Assembly (NCBI GenBank): GCA_016194585.1
Contig: JACQBG010000036.1
Location: 1 to 64,000 of the forward strand
Source: Gemmatimonadota bacterium
GTDB taxonomy: Bacteria; Gemmatimonadota; Gemmatimonadetes; Gemmatimonadales; Gemmatimonadaceae
Direction of reading: 5' to 3'
Length of the DNA stretch: 64,000 bases
Shown here: positions 8,979 to 17,969 of the stretch, one piece after another
How positions within the stretch are numbered: the first letter of the stretch is position 1
Layout: each line of letters begins with the position of its first letter
Translations under genes and position numbers: made by a program
Notes under the pieces: generated by a model
The model's database searches: none
Seen by the model: the letters and a program-made list of their open reading frames with translations, nothing else
Told to the model about the DNA's origin: nothing

Positions 8979-10301
8979 ATGCTGCGTTCACTCTTCGCCG
9001 GGGTGTCCGGCCTGCGGAATCACCAGATCCGCATGGACGTCATCGGCAACAACATCGCCAACGTCAACACGGTCGCCTTCAAGTCGGGCCGCGTGACGTT
9101 CAAGGAAGGCTTCGCCCAGATGCTCCAGGGCGGCAGCCGTCCGCCCGGCGATCAGGGCGGCATCAACCCGATCCAGGTCGGCCTCGGCATGCAGATCGGA
9201 TCGGTCGACACGATGTTCTCGCAGGGGAATCTCGAGACGACGGGACTCAACACCGACGTCGCGATCCAGGGCGACTCGTTCTTCGTCGCCCGCAAGGGGA
9301 GCCAGAGCTACTACACGCGCTCCGGCAACTTCCAGGTCGACGCGAACGGCAAGCTCGTGTCGCCGACGAACGGCTTCGTCATCCAGGGGAAGATGGCGGT
9401 CAACGGCGTCCTCCAGGACGGCATGACCGACATCCAGCTCCCGTTCGGCCAGAAGACCGCGGCCAAGGCGACGTCGTCGCTCAAGCTGAACGGCAACTTC
9501 GACGCGTCGGTGCCGATCTTCGACACGACCGACCCCGATGGCGCCGGTCCGGCCGTCGCCGGCTTCAACGCCGACACCCGTGCCGTCGCCGCGAACAAGG
9601 ACTCGTGGACCGAAGCGTCGATGACCGTCTACGACTCGCTCGGCACGAAGTACGACGTGAAGGCGTATGTGTGGAAGACGGCCGCCAACCAGTGGGATTG
9701 GCAAGTCGACAACTCGAGCCTCGTCGCCGCCGGCGTCCCCGCGGGGAGCATCAGCGGCAGCGGCCAGTTCACGTTCGCCAGCGACGGCACGCTCCAGAAC
9801 ACGGGGCTGCAGACGATCGCCTTCAGCCCGCCGGGGGCCGACACCGTGTCGATCGGGCTCGATCCGGGTTCAGGCGTCAATGGCGTCACGCAGTTCTCCG
9901 GCAGCACCACCGCCGTGATGCGCGACCAGAACGGCTACGGCTCGGGCACGCTGCAGAACTTCACCATCGACCGCACGGGGCTCATCACCGGCGCGTTCAC
10001 GAACGGCGTCAACGTGCCGCTCGCGCAGATCATGCTCGCCGACTTCAACAACCCGGCCGGACTCCTGCGCGTGGGCGACAACATGTACCAGGAATCGGCG
10101 AACTCGGGCGGCGCGGTGCTCGGCATCGCGCTCCAGGGAAGTCAGTCGACCCTCACCAGCGGCGCGCTCGAGATGTCGAACGTCGACCTGGCGCAGGAGT
10201 TCACCTCGATGATCGTCGCCCAGCGCGGCTTCCAGGCGAACAGCAAGGTGATCACGACGAGCGACGAACTCCTCCAGGAGCTCGTGGGCCTCAAGCGGTA
10301 A
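8979..10301 (+). CDS. flgE: Flagellar hook protein FlgE
   Basis: FlgE polymerises into the hook, the universal joint of the flagellum. The 440-residue protein opens LFAGVSGLRNHQIRMDVIGN and NIANVNTVAFKSGRVTFKEG, the conserved flagellar rod/hook N-terminus. It carries the FlgE core with the motif DVAIQGDSFFVARKG. It ends with the amphipathic helix NVDLAQEFTSMIVAQRGFQA and SNKVITTSDELLQELVGLKR-like residues. Length is normal for a two-domain hook protein. It is the last gene of the first run; a strong terminator hairpin begins 36 bases downstream. Confidence 0.97.
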   Translation: MLRSLFAGVSGLRNHQIRMDVIGNNIANVNTVAFKSGRVTFKEGFAQMLQGGSRPPGDQGGINPIQVGLGMQIGSVDTMFSQGNLETTGLNTDVAIQGDSFFVARKGSQSYYTRSGNFQVDANGKLVSPTNGFVIQGKMAVNGVLQDGMTDIQLPFGQKTAAKATSSLKLNGNFDASVPIFDTTDPDGAGPAVAGFNADTRAVAANKDSWTEASMTVYDSLGTKYDVKAYVWKTAANQWDWQVDNSSLVAAGVPAGSISGSGQFTFASDGTLQNTGLQTIAFSPPGADTVSIGLDPGSGVNGVTQFSGSTTAVMRDQNGYGSGTLQNFTIDRTGLITGAFTNGVNVPLAQIMLADFNNPAGLLRVGDNMYQESANSGGAVLGIALQGSQSTLTSGALEMSNVDLAQEFTSMIVAQRGFQANSKVITTSDELLQELVGLKR

Positions 10302-10336
10302 GCTGGCGGTAACGGATCAGAGCGGATCAGAGCGCG

Positions 10337-10363
10337 GAGGGCCGGCCCGGTGGGCCGGCCCTC
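10337..10363 (+). terminator. Rho-independent-type terminator after flgE
   Basis: A perfect 12-bp stem (10337-10348 with 10352-10363) closes a three-base loop. It is followed by TCCTCTTATAT, a weak T-rich tract. It separates the fliE-flgE run from the fliL run. Confidence 0.8.
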
Positions 10364-10600
10364 TCCTCTTATATAGATGTGGACGTCCGCCGCTTCCCAG
10401 TCGCGGCGACCCGGCAGGAACTGCCGTGGCGGATCCCGACGCTCCCAATGATCGACGAACGCGAGGCGAATCGGCCCTTCGACAAGGTGAGTGCCACCAA
10501 CGACTTGGCTCGCCTCACCTGAACTTGTTCGTCGTTGGCACGCGGTCTGCCTATGTCGAGCCCGGAAGGCCTCGCTCAGACACTCCGTCACCCAACGACA
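10364..10600. other. Intergenic region between flgE terminator and fliL
   Basis: No convincing gene is seen. Short open frames on both strands lack family features and a good ribosome-binding site. The recognisable element is the sigma-54-type promoter at 10536-10552. The 170 bases upstream of it are long enough to hold enhancer sites for a sigma-54 activator, but I could not pick out a clear dyad. Confidence 0.5.
10536..10552 (+). promoter_or_regulatory. Probable sigma-54 (RpoN) promoter for the fliL operon
   Basis: The sequence TGGCACGCGGTCTGCC fits the -24/-12 consensus TGGCACG-N4-TTGCA with a single change (C for T at the first base of the -12 box). The invariant GG and GC are exactly ten bases apart. 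It lies about 50 bases before the fliL ATG, in the gap after a terminator. A second site with perfect consensus precedes flgF, which supports this reading. Confidence 0.72.
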
Positions 10601-11116
10601 ATGGCTGAAACGCAGAACGAAGCGGACACCGAGGTCGCGGCGCCACCCGCGAAGAGCAAGCTCGGCATCGTCATCATCATCGCCGCGCTCACCGTCGGCG
10701 TCGGCATGGGTGCCTTCGTCGCGGGTCCGACGATCGCGAAGCGGTTCGTGCACAAGCCCGACTCCGCGACCGTGGTGAAGGAGGCGCGCGCCGAAGCGGA
10801 GAAGGCGGGCAAGGAAGCGCCGGTGCTGCTGCTCGACAACCTCGTGCTCAATCCGGCGAACTCGGGCGGGCAGCGCTTCCTCCTCGTCTCGGTGGGCGTG
10901 CAGGTGAGCGATCCCGCCGCCAACGACGAGATGAAGAAGCGCGAGATCGAGGCCCGCGACGCGGTGTTGCGCGTGTTCGGCAACAAGACCGTCGAGGAGC
11001 TCTCCGACGTCTCGCGCCGCGAAGGGTTCAAGACCGAGATCAAGGCGATCCTCGATTCCCTGCTCGGTCCGAAGGTCGTGCGCGGCGTGTACTTCCCGCA
11101 GTTCGTGATCCAGTAG
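10601..11116 (+). CDS. fliL: Flagellar basal body-associated protein FliL
   Basis: FliL is an inner-membrane protein that surrounds and stabilises the stator. The 171-residue protein has a short cytoplasmic N-terminus, one membrane segment (LGIVIIIAALTVGVGMGAFV, about residues 23-42), and a periplasmic domain with LDNLVLNPANSGGQRFLLVS. The family-type ending is VVRGVYFPQFVIQ. I start at the ATG at 10601; the in-frame start upstream at 10535 would run through the sigma-54 promoter. It is the first gene of the second flagellar run and fliM follows 12 bases later. Confidence 0.92.
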   Translation: MAETQNEADTEVAAPPAKSKLGIVIIIAALTVGVGMGAFVAGPTIAKRFVHKPDSATVVKEARAEAEKAGKEAPVLLLDNLVLNPANSGGQRFLLVSVGVQVSDPAANDEMKKREIEARDAVLRVFGNKTVEELSDVSRREGFKTEIKAILDSLLGPKVVRGVYFPQFVIQ

Positions 11117-11128
11117 AGGACGCGCCCC

Positions 11129-12121
11129 ATGGCCGAGAAACTCTCACAGCACGAGATCGACGCGCTGCTCGGTGGCACGGGCGACGCGCTCGCCGCCGCG
11201 AACGTCGGCTACAGCGTCGGCTCCGACGTCCAGCTCTACGATTTCCGCCGGCCGCGCCACGTCTCCAAGGAGCGGCTGCGCACCCTCGAAGCCATGTACG
11301 AGCGCCTCACGAAGTCGCTCGAGGCGTGGCTCATCGGCCGGGTGCGCCGCCAGATCGAGCTGAAGCTGCAGAGCGTCGAGCAGTTCACGTTCGGCGAGTT
11401 CACCCTCTCGCTGCCGACCCCCTGCGCCTCGTACGGCTTCGACATCGTGAACGTGCCCGGGCAGAAGGGCGTGATCGACATCGGCCACGAGTTCGCCTAC
11501 TTCCTCGTCGACCGCTTCTTCGGCGGCAGCGACAACCCCGCGCTCATGCAGCGCGCGATGACGCCCATCGAGCGGCTCGCCGTGCGCCTCGTCGTCGAGC
11601 GCATCTCGGGGCTGCTCGCCGAGATCTGGCAGGACTTCGTCGAACTCGACCTCGCGATCACGACCTTCGAGTCCTTCCCCGAGATGGTGCAGGGGACGGG
11701 ACGCGAGGATCCGGTGCTCGTCGCGAACATCGAGGTCGCCTTCGGCAACCTGACGTCGCTCCTCGTGCTCTCCCTGCCGCTCTCGGTGCTCGACAAGTTC
11801 TTCTCGTCGACCGACCAGAACCGCGTGAAGGAGATGACGGGCTCCGAGTCGGAGCGCCGGCACACGCGCGAGGTCGCCGAGTCGCAGTTGCGGGCGACGA
11901 ACGTCGCCGTCTCCGCCCGCCTCCCGCTGTTCCGCGTGCCGATGCGCCAGCTGCTCGGGCTCCCCATCGGCAGCGTGATCGCCACCGGCATCCCGACCGA
12001 CTCGCCGCTCGAGATCCACGTCGGCGGACAGCCCCGCTATCGCGCGGCCGCCGGCCGCGTGGGCAAGAAGCTCGCCGTGCGCCTGCTCGACGCGCCCGAG
12101 CTCCCCGCAACCACCCGCTGA
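11129..12121 (+). CDS. fliM: Flagellar motor switch protein FliM
   Basis: FliM is the C-ring protein that binds phospho-CheY and passes the switching signal to FliG. The 330-residue protein begins KLSQHEIDALLGG, the conserved CheY-binding N-terminal peptide. The middle domain has the GGxG-like element YFLVDRFFGGSDN and the C-terminal SpoA domain contains RLPLFRVPMRQLLGLPIGSV. Length is normal. Spacing of 12 bases from fliL and 23 to fliN fits one transcript. Confidence 0.97.
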   Translation: MAEKLSQHEIDALLGGTGDALAAANVGYSVGSDVQLYDFRRPRHVSKERLRTLEAMYERLTKSLEAWLIGRVRRQIELKLQSVEQFTFGEFTLSLPTPCASYGFDIVNVPGQKGVIDIGHEFAYFLVDRFFGGSDNPALMQRAMTPIERLAVRLVVERISGLLAEIWQDFVELDLAITTFESFPEMVQGTGREDPVLVANIEVAFGNLTSLLVLSLPLSVLDKFFSSTDQNRVKEMTGSESERRHTREVAESQLRATNVAVSARLPLFRVPMRQLLGLPIGSVIATGIPTDSPLEIHVGGQPRYRAAAGRVGKKLAVRLLDAPELPATTR

Positions 12122-12144
12122 CCTCCACACCTGACGGGATCCCC

Positions 12145-12468
12145 ATGGCAGACATCACGTCGCAACCCAGCTACGCCGAACTCTCCCCCGCCCTGCAGGG
12201 CCAGGGGGAGGTGCCCCTCTCGATGCTCCTCGACCTCGCGCTCCCGGTCTCGATCGAGCTGGGACGCACGAAGATGAGCGTGCAGGAGATCCTGCGCCTC
12301 GGGCGCGGCTCGGTCATCCAGCTCGAGCGGCTGGCCGGCGAACCGGTCGACATCTACGTCGGCGACCGCCGCTTCGCCGAGGGCGAAGTGGTCGTCATCG
12401 ACGAGCACTTCGGCATCCGTCTCACGTCGGTCGTGCAGATGTTCAACGCGAGCGAGAACGCCGCGTGA
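12145..12468 (+). CDS. fliN: Flagellar motor switch protein FliN
   Basis: FliN forms the lower C ring with FliM and binds FliH during export. The 107-residue protein is essentially a single SpoA domain: LSMLLDLALPVSIELGRTKM, then EILRLGRGSVIQLERLAGEP, then DIYVGDRRFAEGEVVVIDE. There is no CheC-like extension, so it is the short FliN type and not FliY. I chose the ATG at 12145 because the SpoA domain starts shortly after it. The stop overlaps the fliO/P GTG start by four bases. Confidence 0.95.
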   Translation: MADITSQPSYAELSPALQGQGEVPLSMLLDLALPVSIELGRTKMSVQEILRLGRGSVIQLERLAGEPVDIYVGDRRFAEGEVVVIDEHFGIRLTSVVQMFNASENAA

Positions 12469-13715
12469 CCATCGGCTCCTTCGTCGGCGTGCTGGGGATG
12501 CTCGGGCTGGTGCTCGGGCTCCTGGTGCTGACGTTGCGCCTGCTCAAGCGCTACGCGCCCATCGGCGCGAGCGCGAACGCGCGCATCCCCCTCGAGGTGG
12601 TGCAGCGGCTCGCGGTCGGACCGCGACAGGGGATCGCCATCGTCCGCCTCGGCGAGCAGTACGTCGCCGTCTCGATCGGCGACGGCGGCGTGCGCACGCT
12701 GCTCGAACTCGACGCGCCGGCGCACGCCGCGCCAGTGCCCGTGATGACGCCCACCACGCCGGCGCCGGGGGCCTTCGGTGGCGCGCTGCGCCAGGCGATC
12801 CGGCAGTCGACCGGGCTCGCACTCGTCATCGCCGTCGCCGCCGCGTCGGCGCGCGCGCAGGGTGCGCCCGCCAAACCGGCGCCGGCGACCGACTCGTCGC
12901 AGGCGAACTCCCTACCCGCGAAGCCATCGGCGCCCGCCGCGAAGCGCGCGCCCGCCAAGGCCGCGCCCGCCAGGGCCGCGACGGCGAAGAGCGCGTCCGT
13001 GCCGGTGTCGAACGCACGCGCCGACACCATGCTCACCAAGCTCGCGCCGCGCATCGACCTGCGCGTCGGCGAGTCGAACGGCGGCCTGCGACTCTCGGGC
13101 ACGGTCGGCGTCGTCGTGATGATGGGGCTGCTCACGCTCCTCCCGACCGCCGTCCTCATGATGACGGGGTTCACGCGCATCTTCATCGTCCTCCATTTCC
13201 TGCGCCAGGCGATGGGCACGCAGAGCGCCCCGCCGACCCAGCTCATCGCCGCGCTCGCGCTCATCCTCACGGGCTTCGTGATGGCGCCGACGCTCGCCGA
13301 GGTGAACCGCACCGCGCTCGAGCCGTGGATGGACGGCAAGATCGAACAGGGCGCGATGCTCGCCGAGGGGGTGAAGCCCTTCCGCGCCTTCATGCTGCAC
13401 CAGGTGCGCGAGCGCGACCTCGCGACGTTCATGGACCTGAGCCGGCAACCGCGCGTCGCGAGCGCCGCCGACGTGCCGCTCGTCGTGCTCGTCTCGGCGT
13501 TCGCGACGAGTGAACTGCGCATCGCCTTCCAGATCGGGTTCGCGCTCTTCCTCCCCTTCGTCGTCATCGACGTCGTCGTCGCGTCGGTGCTGATGTCGAT
13601 GGGGATGATGATGCTCCCGCCGGTGATGGTGTCGCTCCCCTTCAAGCTCCTCCTCTTCGTGCTCGTGGACGGGTGGTCACTGCTCGTCCAGGGCCTCGTC
13701 CAGAGCTTCCGCTGA
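12465..13715 (+). CDS. fliP: FliO-FliP fusion protein of the flagellar export gate
   Basis: FliP, FliQ and FliR form the export gate; FliO helps FliP assemble. This 416-residue protein joins both in one frame. Residues 1-90 look like FliO: a membrane helix (VLGMLGLVLGLLVLTLRLL) and the small domain PLEVVQRLAVGPRQGIAIV. A hydrophobic segment with an AxA-like end (about 115-133, ALVIAVAAASARAQ) resembles the cleavable signal peptide FliP normally carries. An Ala/Pro/Lys linker follows, then a complete FliP core from about 208 (TGFTRIFIVLHFLRQAMGTQ, DVPLVVLVSAFATSELRIAF, and the MMMLPPVMVSLPFKLLLF end). No stop or frameshift separates the parts. The GTG start overlaps fliN. Confidence 0.9.
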   Translation: MTIGSFVGVLGMLGLVLGLLVLTLRLLKRYAPIGASANARIPLEVVQRLAVGPRQGIAIVRLGEQYVAVSIGDGGVRTLLELDAPAHAAPVPVMTPTTPAPGAFGGALRQAIRQSTGLALVIAVAAASARAQGAPAKPAPATDSSQANSLPAKPSAPAAKRAPAKAAPARAATAKSASVPVSNARADTMLTKLAPRIDLRVGESNGGLRLSGTVGVVVMMGLLTLLPTAVLMMTGFTRIFIVLHFLRQAMGTQSAPPTQLIAALALILTGFVMAPTLAEVNRTALEPWMDGKIEQGAMLAEGVKPFRAFMLHQVRERDLATFMDLSRQPRVASAADVPLVVLVSAFATSELRIAFQIGFALFLPFVVIDVVVASVLMSMGMMMLPPVMVSLPFKLLLFVLVDGWSLLVQGLVQSFR

Positions 13716-13984
13716 TGAACGACTCCCTCGTCGTCGACCTCGCGCGCAACGCGCTCCTGCTCGCCCTCTCGCTGGCGGCGCCGATGCTCCTCGTCGCGCT
13801 CGTCGTCGGGCTCATCATCAGCATCCTGCAGGCGGTCACGCAGATCCAGGAGCAGACGCTCGCGTTCGTGCCGAAGCTCGCCGCCGTCGCAATGGTGTTC
13901 CTCATCGGGCTGCCGTGGATGATCCAGACGGCCGTGAAGTACACGACCGAACTGCTGCACGCCATCCCGTCGCTCGCCTCGTGA
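13715..13984 (+). CDS. fliQ: Flagellar export gate protein FliQ
   Basis: FliQ is the small two-helix subunit that wraps the FliP5R1 core of the export gate. The 89-residue protein has two hydrophobic helices (LLLALSLAAPMLLVALVVGL and VPKLAAVAMVFLIGLPWMI). Between them lies the conserved polar loop ILQAVTQIQEQTLAFVPK. The ATG shares one base with the fliP stop (TGATG), and the stop overlaps fliR by four bases. Confidence 0.96.
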   Translation: MNDSLVVDLARNALLLALSLAAPMLLVALVVGLIISILQAVTQIQEQTLAFVPKLAAVAMVFLIGLPWMIQTAVKYTTELLHAIPSLAS

Positions 13985-14778
13985 CCACCGTCGCCCCCTT
14001 CGATCCGCTCGCGCCGGGCTCGGCCGAGACGCTCGTGCTCTTCGGCACGCGCATGGGCGGGTTGTTGCTGGTGGCGCCGGCGCTCTCCGAGACGCTCGTC
14101 CCGCGGTCGTTCCGCGTGGGCCTCCTCATCGCGCTCACCGCGCTCCTGCAGCCGGTCGCGCTCTCGTCCGTCATCGGCGTGCCGCGCCTGACCATGGCCG
14201 CCTTCGCGAGCGAGACGCTCATCGGCTTCGCCATCGGTCTCGGCGCCGCGCTCCTCATCGGCGCCGCCGAGGCGGCCGGCGACATCATCGCCGTGCAGAT
14301 CGGGCTGAGCGGCTCGGCGCTTCTCGACCCGCTCTCGAACGACTCGATGCCCGTGCTCGGCACGTTCCTCCGCATGTTCGCGGTGACGCTGCTGCTCACG
14401 TTCAACCTGCACCTCACGATGCTCTCGGCGCTCGCCGACAGCGTGCGGTCGCTCCCCGTGGGGCAGCCGGTCTCGATCGCCGGTGGGCTCTGGGCGATGC
14501 TCCAGCTCGGCGGCGCGCTGTTCGCCTTCGGCGTGCGCTTCGCCGCGCCGGTGATCGCCGCCGTGCTCATCGCCAACGTCGCGCTGGCCGTGCTCGGACG
14601 CGCCGCGCCCCAGCTCAACATCCTCACCGTCGCGTTCCCGGTGCAGATCGCGCTCGGTCTCGTCACGCTCATCGCCGCGCTCCCCGCCATCGCCCGCTTC
14701 TTCGGCGGCTGGTCGGGCGTGTACGACGGCATGCTCAACACCATCGCCCGCGGCTTCACGGCCGTGGCCGTGCGGTAG
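13981..14778 (+). CDS. fliR: Flagellar export gate protein FliR
   Basis: FliR is the single-copy subunit that closes the FliP ring of the export gate. The 265-residue, strongly hydrophobic protein contains LVLFGTRMGGLLLVAPALSE, the conserved cytosolic element GFAIGLGAALLIGAAEAAGD, and PQLNILTVAFPVQIALGLVT, all FliR features. The GTG at 13981 overlaps the fliQ stop (GTGA). Length is normal for the family (about 255-265). Confidence 0.95.
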   Translation: MTTVAPFDPLAPGSAETLVLFGTRMGGLLLVAPALSETLVPRSFRVGLLIALTALLQPVALSSVIGVPRLTMAAFASETLIGFAIGLGAALLIGAAEAAGDIIAVQIGLSGSALLDPLSNDSMPVLGTFLRMFAVTLLLTFNLHLTMLSALADSVRSLPVGQPVSIAGGLWAMLQLGGALFAFGVRFAAPVIAAVLIANVALAVLGRAAPQLNILTVAFPVQIALGLVTLIAALPAIARFFGGWSGVYDGMLNTIARGFTAVAVR

Positions 14779-14787
14779 GGGGCGCCG

Positions 14788-15888
14788 ATGGCCGACTTCT
14801 CCGAACAGGAAAAGACCGAACACGCGACGCCCAAGAAGGAGCAGGAGGCCCGCGACGAAGGGCGCATCCCGCGTTCGCCGGAACTCGGCACGGCCGCGCT
14901 GTTGCTCGCCGCCGCGTTCACCGTGAACGCGATCGCACCGGCCGTCTCGGGGCGCGTCATCGACCTCTTCGGCGGGGGCCTCAAGTCCATCGGCGCGATG
15001 CGCGATGGCGAAGGCGCTGCCGTCGTGCTCCTCCAAGGGACGGGACGGGAGCTCCTCGGCATCGTCGCCATCCTCGCCGCCGGCGTCACCTCGACGGGAC
15101 TCGCCGTCGCGGCGCTGCAGGCGCGCGGCGTGATCACCATGAAGCCCCTCGGCCCGAACTGGGAGCGGCTCAACCCGATCACCAACGCGGGGCAGATCCT
15201 CGGCTGGCAGCAGGTCGCGAACCTCATCAAGGCGCTCGTCAAGGTCGGCATCGTCGGCTGGGCCGTGTGGCGTTCGCTCTCCGCGGCGTGGCCGGAGTTC
15301 GCCGAGCTGTCGTCGCGCGACCCGGTCGGCCTGCTCGCGACGACGCAGCATTACGCCGTGAAGCTCCTCGTCTCGTCGGGCCTCGCTTATCTCGTGCTCG
15401 CCGCCGCCGACTACGTCTTCCAGCTCTGGCAGCACCAGAAGCAGATGATGATGAGCAAGGAGGAGGTACGGCAGGAATCGAAGCAGTCCGACGGCGACCA
15501 GCAGCTGAAGGGCCGCATGCGCGCCGCGGCGCGCGGCCGCATCCGCCGCCAGATGTTCAAGGACGTGCCGAAGGCCGACGTCGTGATCGTCAACCCGACG
15601 CACGTCGCCGTCGCGCTCCAGTACGATCCGCTCAGGGCGCCCGCGCCGTTCGTGCTCGCGATGGGGCAGCGCAAGATCGCCGAGCGCATCAAGCAGATCG
15701 CCTACGAGCACGACGTGCCGGTGATCGAGAACAAGCCCCTCGCCTGGGCGTTGCTCGGCGCGGCGCAGATCGGCGCCATGATCCCCGCCGAGCTCTACGC
15801 CGCCGTCGCCGAAGTCCTCGCCTTCATCATCCGCCAGCGCGCCCTCCGCGGCGCGCCGGTGCGGAACTACGGAACGGTGCCCGCATGA
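14788..15888 (+). CDS. flhB: Flagellar export switch protein FlhB
   Basis: FlhB sits at the export gate and switches substrate class from rod/hook to filament after hook completion, in partnership with FliK. The 366-residue protein opens EKTEHATPKKEQEARDEGRI, the conserved N-terminus. It has four hydrophobic helices, then the linker AAARGRIRRQMFKDVPKADV and the self-cleavage motif NPTH (Asn269-His272). The complete NPTH suggests normal autocleavage. It starts nine bases after fliR and overlaps flhA by four bases. Confidence 0.97.
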   Translation: MADFSEQEKTEHATPKKEQEARDEGRIPRSPELGTAALLLAAAFTVNAIAPAVSGRVIDLFGGGLKSIGAMRDGEGAAVVLLQGTGRELLGIVAILAAGVTSTGLAVAALQARGVITMKPLGPNWERLNPITNAGQILGWQQVANLIKALVKVGIVGWAVWRSLSAAWPEFAELSSRDPVGLLATTQHYAVKLLVSSGLAYLVLAAADYVFQLWQHQKQMMMSKEEVRQESKQSDGDQQLKGRMRAAARGRIRRQMFKDVPKADVVIVNPTHVAVALQYDPLRAPAPFVLAMGQRKIAERIKQIAYEHDVPVIENKPLAWALLGAAQIGAMIPAELYAAVAEVLAFIIRQRALRGAPVRNYGTVPA

Positions 15889-17969
15889 GCACGATGGTCC
15901 TCCCCGCCGCCGGCGACGCGCGCCGCGCGCGCATGGCCGAGGTCGGCGTCGCCATCGCCGTCGTCTTCGTCATCGCCCTGCTCGTGGTGCCGCTGCCGCC
16001 GTTCATGCTCGACCTGTTCCTCTCGCTCTCGATCGGCGTGTCGCTCGTCGTGCTCCTCGCGGCGCTCTACACGACCGACCCGCTCGAGTTCAGCTCGTTC
16101 CCGGCGCTCCTCCTCCTGCTGACGCTCTTCCGGCTCGCCCTCAACGTGAGTTCCACCCGCCTCATCCTCGGGCAGGGACACGCCGGGCAGGTGATCCAGG
16201 CGTTCGGGCAGTTCGTGATCGGCGGCAACTACGCCGTCGGCCTCGTGCTCTTCCTCATCCTCGTCGGCATCAACTTCATCGTCATCACGAAGGGCGCCGG
16301 CCGCGTCGCCGAGGTCGCGGCGCGGTTCACGCTCGACGCGATGCCCGGCAAGCAGATGGCGATCGACGCCGACCTCAGCGCCGGCCTCATCGACGAGGCG
16401 ACGGCGCGCGAGCGGCGGGCCACGATCAGCCGTCAGGCCGACTTCTACGGCGCGATGGACGGCGCCTCGAAGTTCGTGAAGGGCGACGCGATCGCCGGCC
16501 TCCTCATCACCGGCATCAACATCCTCGGCGGGATGTTCATCGGCGTCGTGCAGCGCGGGCTGCCGCTCTCGCAGGCCGCCTCGACATACACGATCCTCAC
16601 CGTCGGCGAGGGACTCGTCGCGCAGATCCCGGCGCTCATCGTCTCCACGGCCGCCGGCCTCATGGTGACGAGCGCCGGCGGCACCCGCCTCGGCAACGTC
16701 CTCGCCACGCAGCTCTCGGCGCAGCCCAAGGCGCTGTACATCGCCGGCGGCGTGCTCGCGACGTTCGCGATCGTGCCGGGGCTGCCGACCGTCCCCTTCC
16801 TCCTCCTCGGCGGCGCCTTCGCCTTCGTCGCGCGCATCGCCACCGGCGCGCAGGCCGAGCGCGCCGCCAAGGTCGAAGCCGACCGGAAGCCGGTCGAGGA
16901 GGCCGCGCCACCGGCGCCGAGTCCGCTCAAGGACCTGCTGCAGCTCGACCCGATCGAGATCGAGGTCGGCTACGCGCTCATCCCGATCGTCGACGAATCG
17001 CAGGGCGGCGACCTGCTGGAGCGGATCGCCCTCCTGCGCAAGCAGGCGGCCGTCGACCTCGGCATCCTCGTGCCGGCGATCCGCATCCGCGACGACGTGC
17101 GCCTCCCCGCGAACGAGTACGTCATCAAGCTCCGCGGCTCGGAGGTCGCCCGCGCCGAAGTGATGCCGCGCTTCGTGCTCGCGCTCGACACCGGCGGCGT
17201 GCTCCAGCCCATCGACGGCGTCGAGGCCAACGACCCGAGCTTCGGCATGCCAGCACGCTGGATCGCGCCGTCGCGCCGCGCCGAGGCCGAAGCGCTCGGC
17301 TACGTCGTCGTCGAACCGACGACGATGGTCGCCACGCACCTCATGGAGACGATCAAGGCCAACGCCGCCGAACTGCTCGGCCGGCAGGACGTGCAGGAGA
17401 TGGTCGAGACGCTCAAGAAGACGCACCCGGCGCTCGTCGAGGAGGTCATTCCGGCGAAGCTGTCGCTCGGCGTGCTGCACCGCGTGCTGCAGCGCCTGCT
17501 GCGCGAGCGCGTGCCGATCCGCGACCTCGTCACGATCCTCGAAGCCGTCGGCGACAACGGCGACCAGGTGAAGGACCCGGAACAGCTCACCGAGCACGTG
17601 CGCCGCGCGCTCGGCAACGTCATCGCCCACCAGTTCATGGGCGACGACGGCGCGCTGCGCGGCATCACGCTCGGCCCCCGGCTCGAGGCCTCGCTCATGG
17701 GGCTCTTCACGCCGCGCGCCGCGCAGCCGGGCACGAGCCTGCTCACCCCCGACTCGCTCGCCGGCCTGCTGCGCGAGCTGCAGCTCCTGAGCGCCACGGC
17801 GCCCGACGCGCGCACCATGCCGCTCATCGTGCCGCCCGGACTCCGCATCGGCGTGCGCCGCCTCGTCGAACCGGTGATGCCGAGCCTCCCCGTGGTGTCG
17901 CTCGCCGAACTCCCCCCCTTCGTGAACGTGAGCGCGGTCGGCACGTGGGAGATGAAGCATGCGGCTTGA
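15885..17969 (+). CDS. flhA: Flagellar export gate protein FlhA
   Basis: FlhA forms the nonameric export ring and couples export to the proton motive force. The 694-residue protein has about eight N-terminal membrane helices and the FHIPEP signature region FRLALNVSSTRLILGQGHAG. The cytoplasmic loop contains KQMAIDADLSAGLIDEATAR. A large C-terminal chaperone-docking domain contains VTILEAVGDNGDQVKDPEQL. The ATG overlaps the flhB stop and the end overlaps flhF by 11 bases. Confidence 0.97.
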   Translation: MSTMVLPAAGDARRARMAEVGVAIAVVFVIALLVVPLPPFMLDLFLSLSIGVSLVVLLAALYTTDPLEFSSFPALLLLLTLFRLALNVSSTRLILGQGHAGQVIQAFGQFVIGGNYAVGLVLFLILVGINFIVITKGAGRVAEVAARFTLDAMPGKQMAIDADLSAGLIDEATARERRATISRQADFYGAMDGASKFVKGDAIAGLLITGINILGGMFIGVVQRGLPLSQAASTYTILTVGEGLVAQIPALIVSTAAGLMVTSAGGTRLGNVLATQLSAQPKALYIAGGVLATFAIVPGLPTVPFLLLGGAFAFVARIATGAQAERAAKVEADRKPVEEAAPPAPSPLKDLLQLDPIEIEVGYALIPIVDESQGGDLLERIALLRKQAAVDLGILVPAIRIRDDVRLPANEYVIKLRGSEVARAEVMPRFVLALDTGGVLQPIDGVEANDPSFGMPARWIAPSRRAEAEALGYVVVEPTTMVATHLMETIKANAAELLGRQDVQEMVETLKKTHPALVEEVIPAKLSLGVLHRVLQRLLRERVPIRDLVTILEAVGDNGDQVKDPEQLTEHVRRALGNVIAHQFMGDDGALRGITLGPRLEASLMGLFTPRAAQPGTSLLTPDSLAGLLRELQLLSATAPDARTMPLIVPPGLRIGVRRLVEPVMPSLPVVSLAELPPFVNVSAVGTWEMKHAA

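Noticed and set aside
10426-10608. A 60-residue open frame between flgE and fliL, in the place of flbD in other bacteria
   Set aside because: It shows no FlbD similarity, has no ribosome-binding site, and runs through the sigma-54 promoter.
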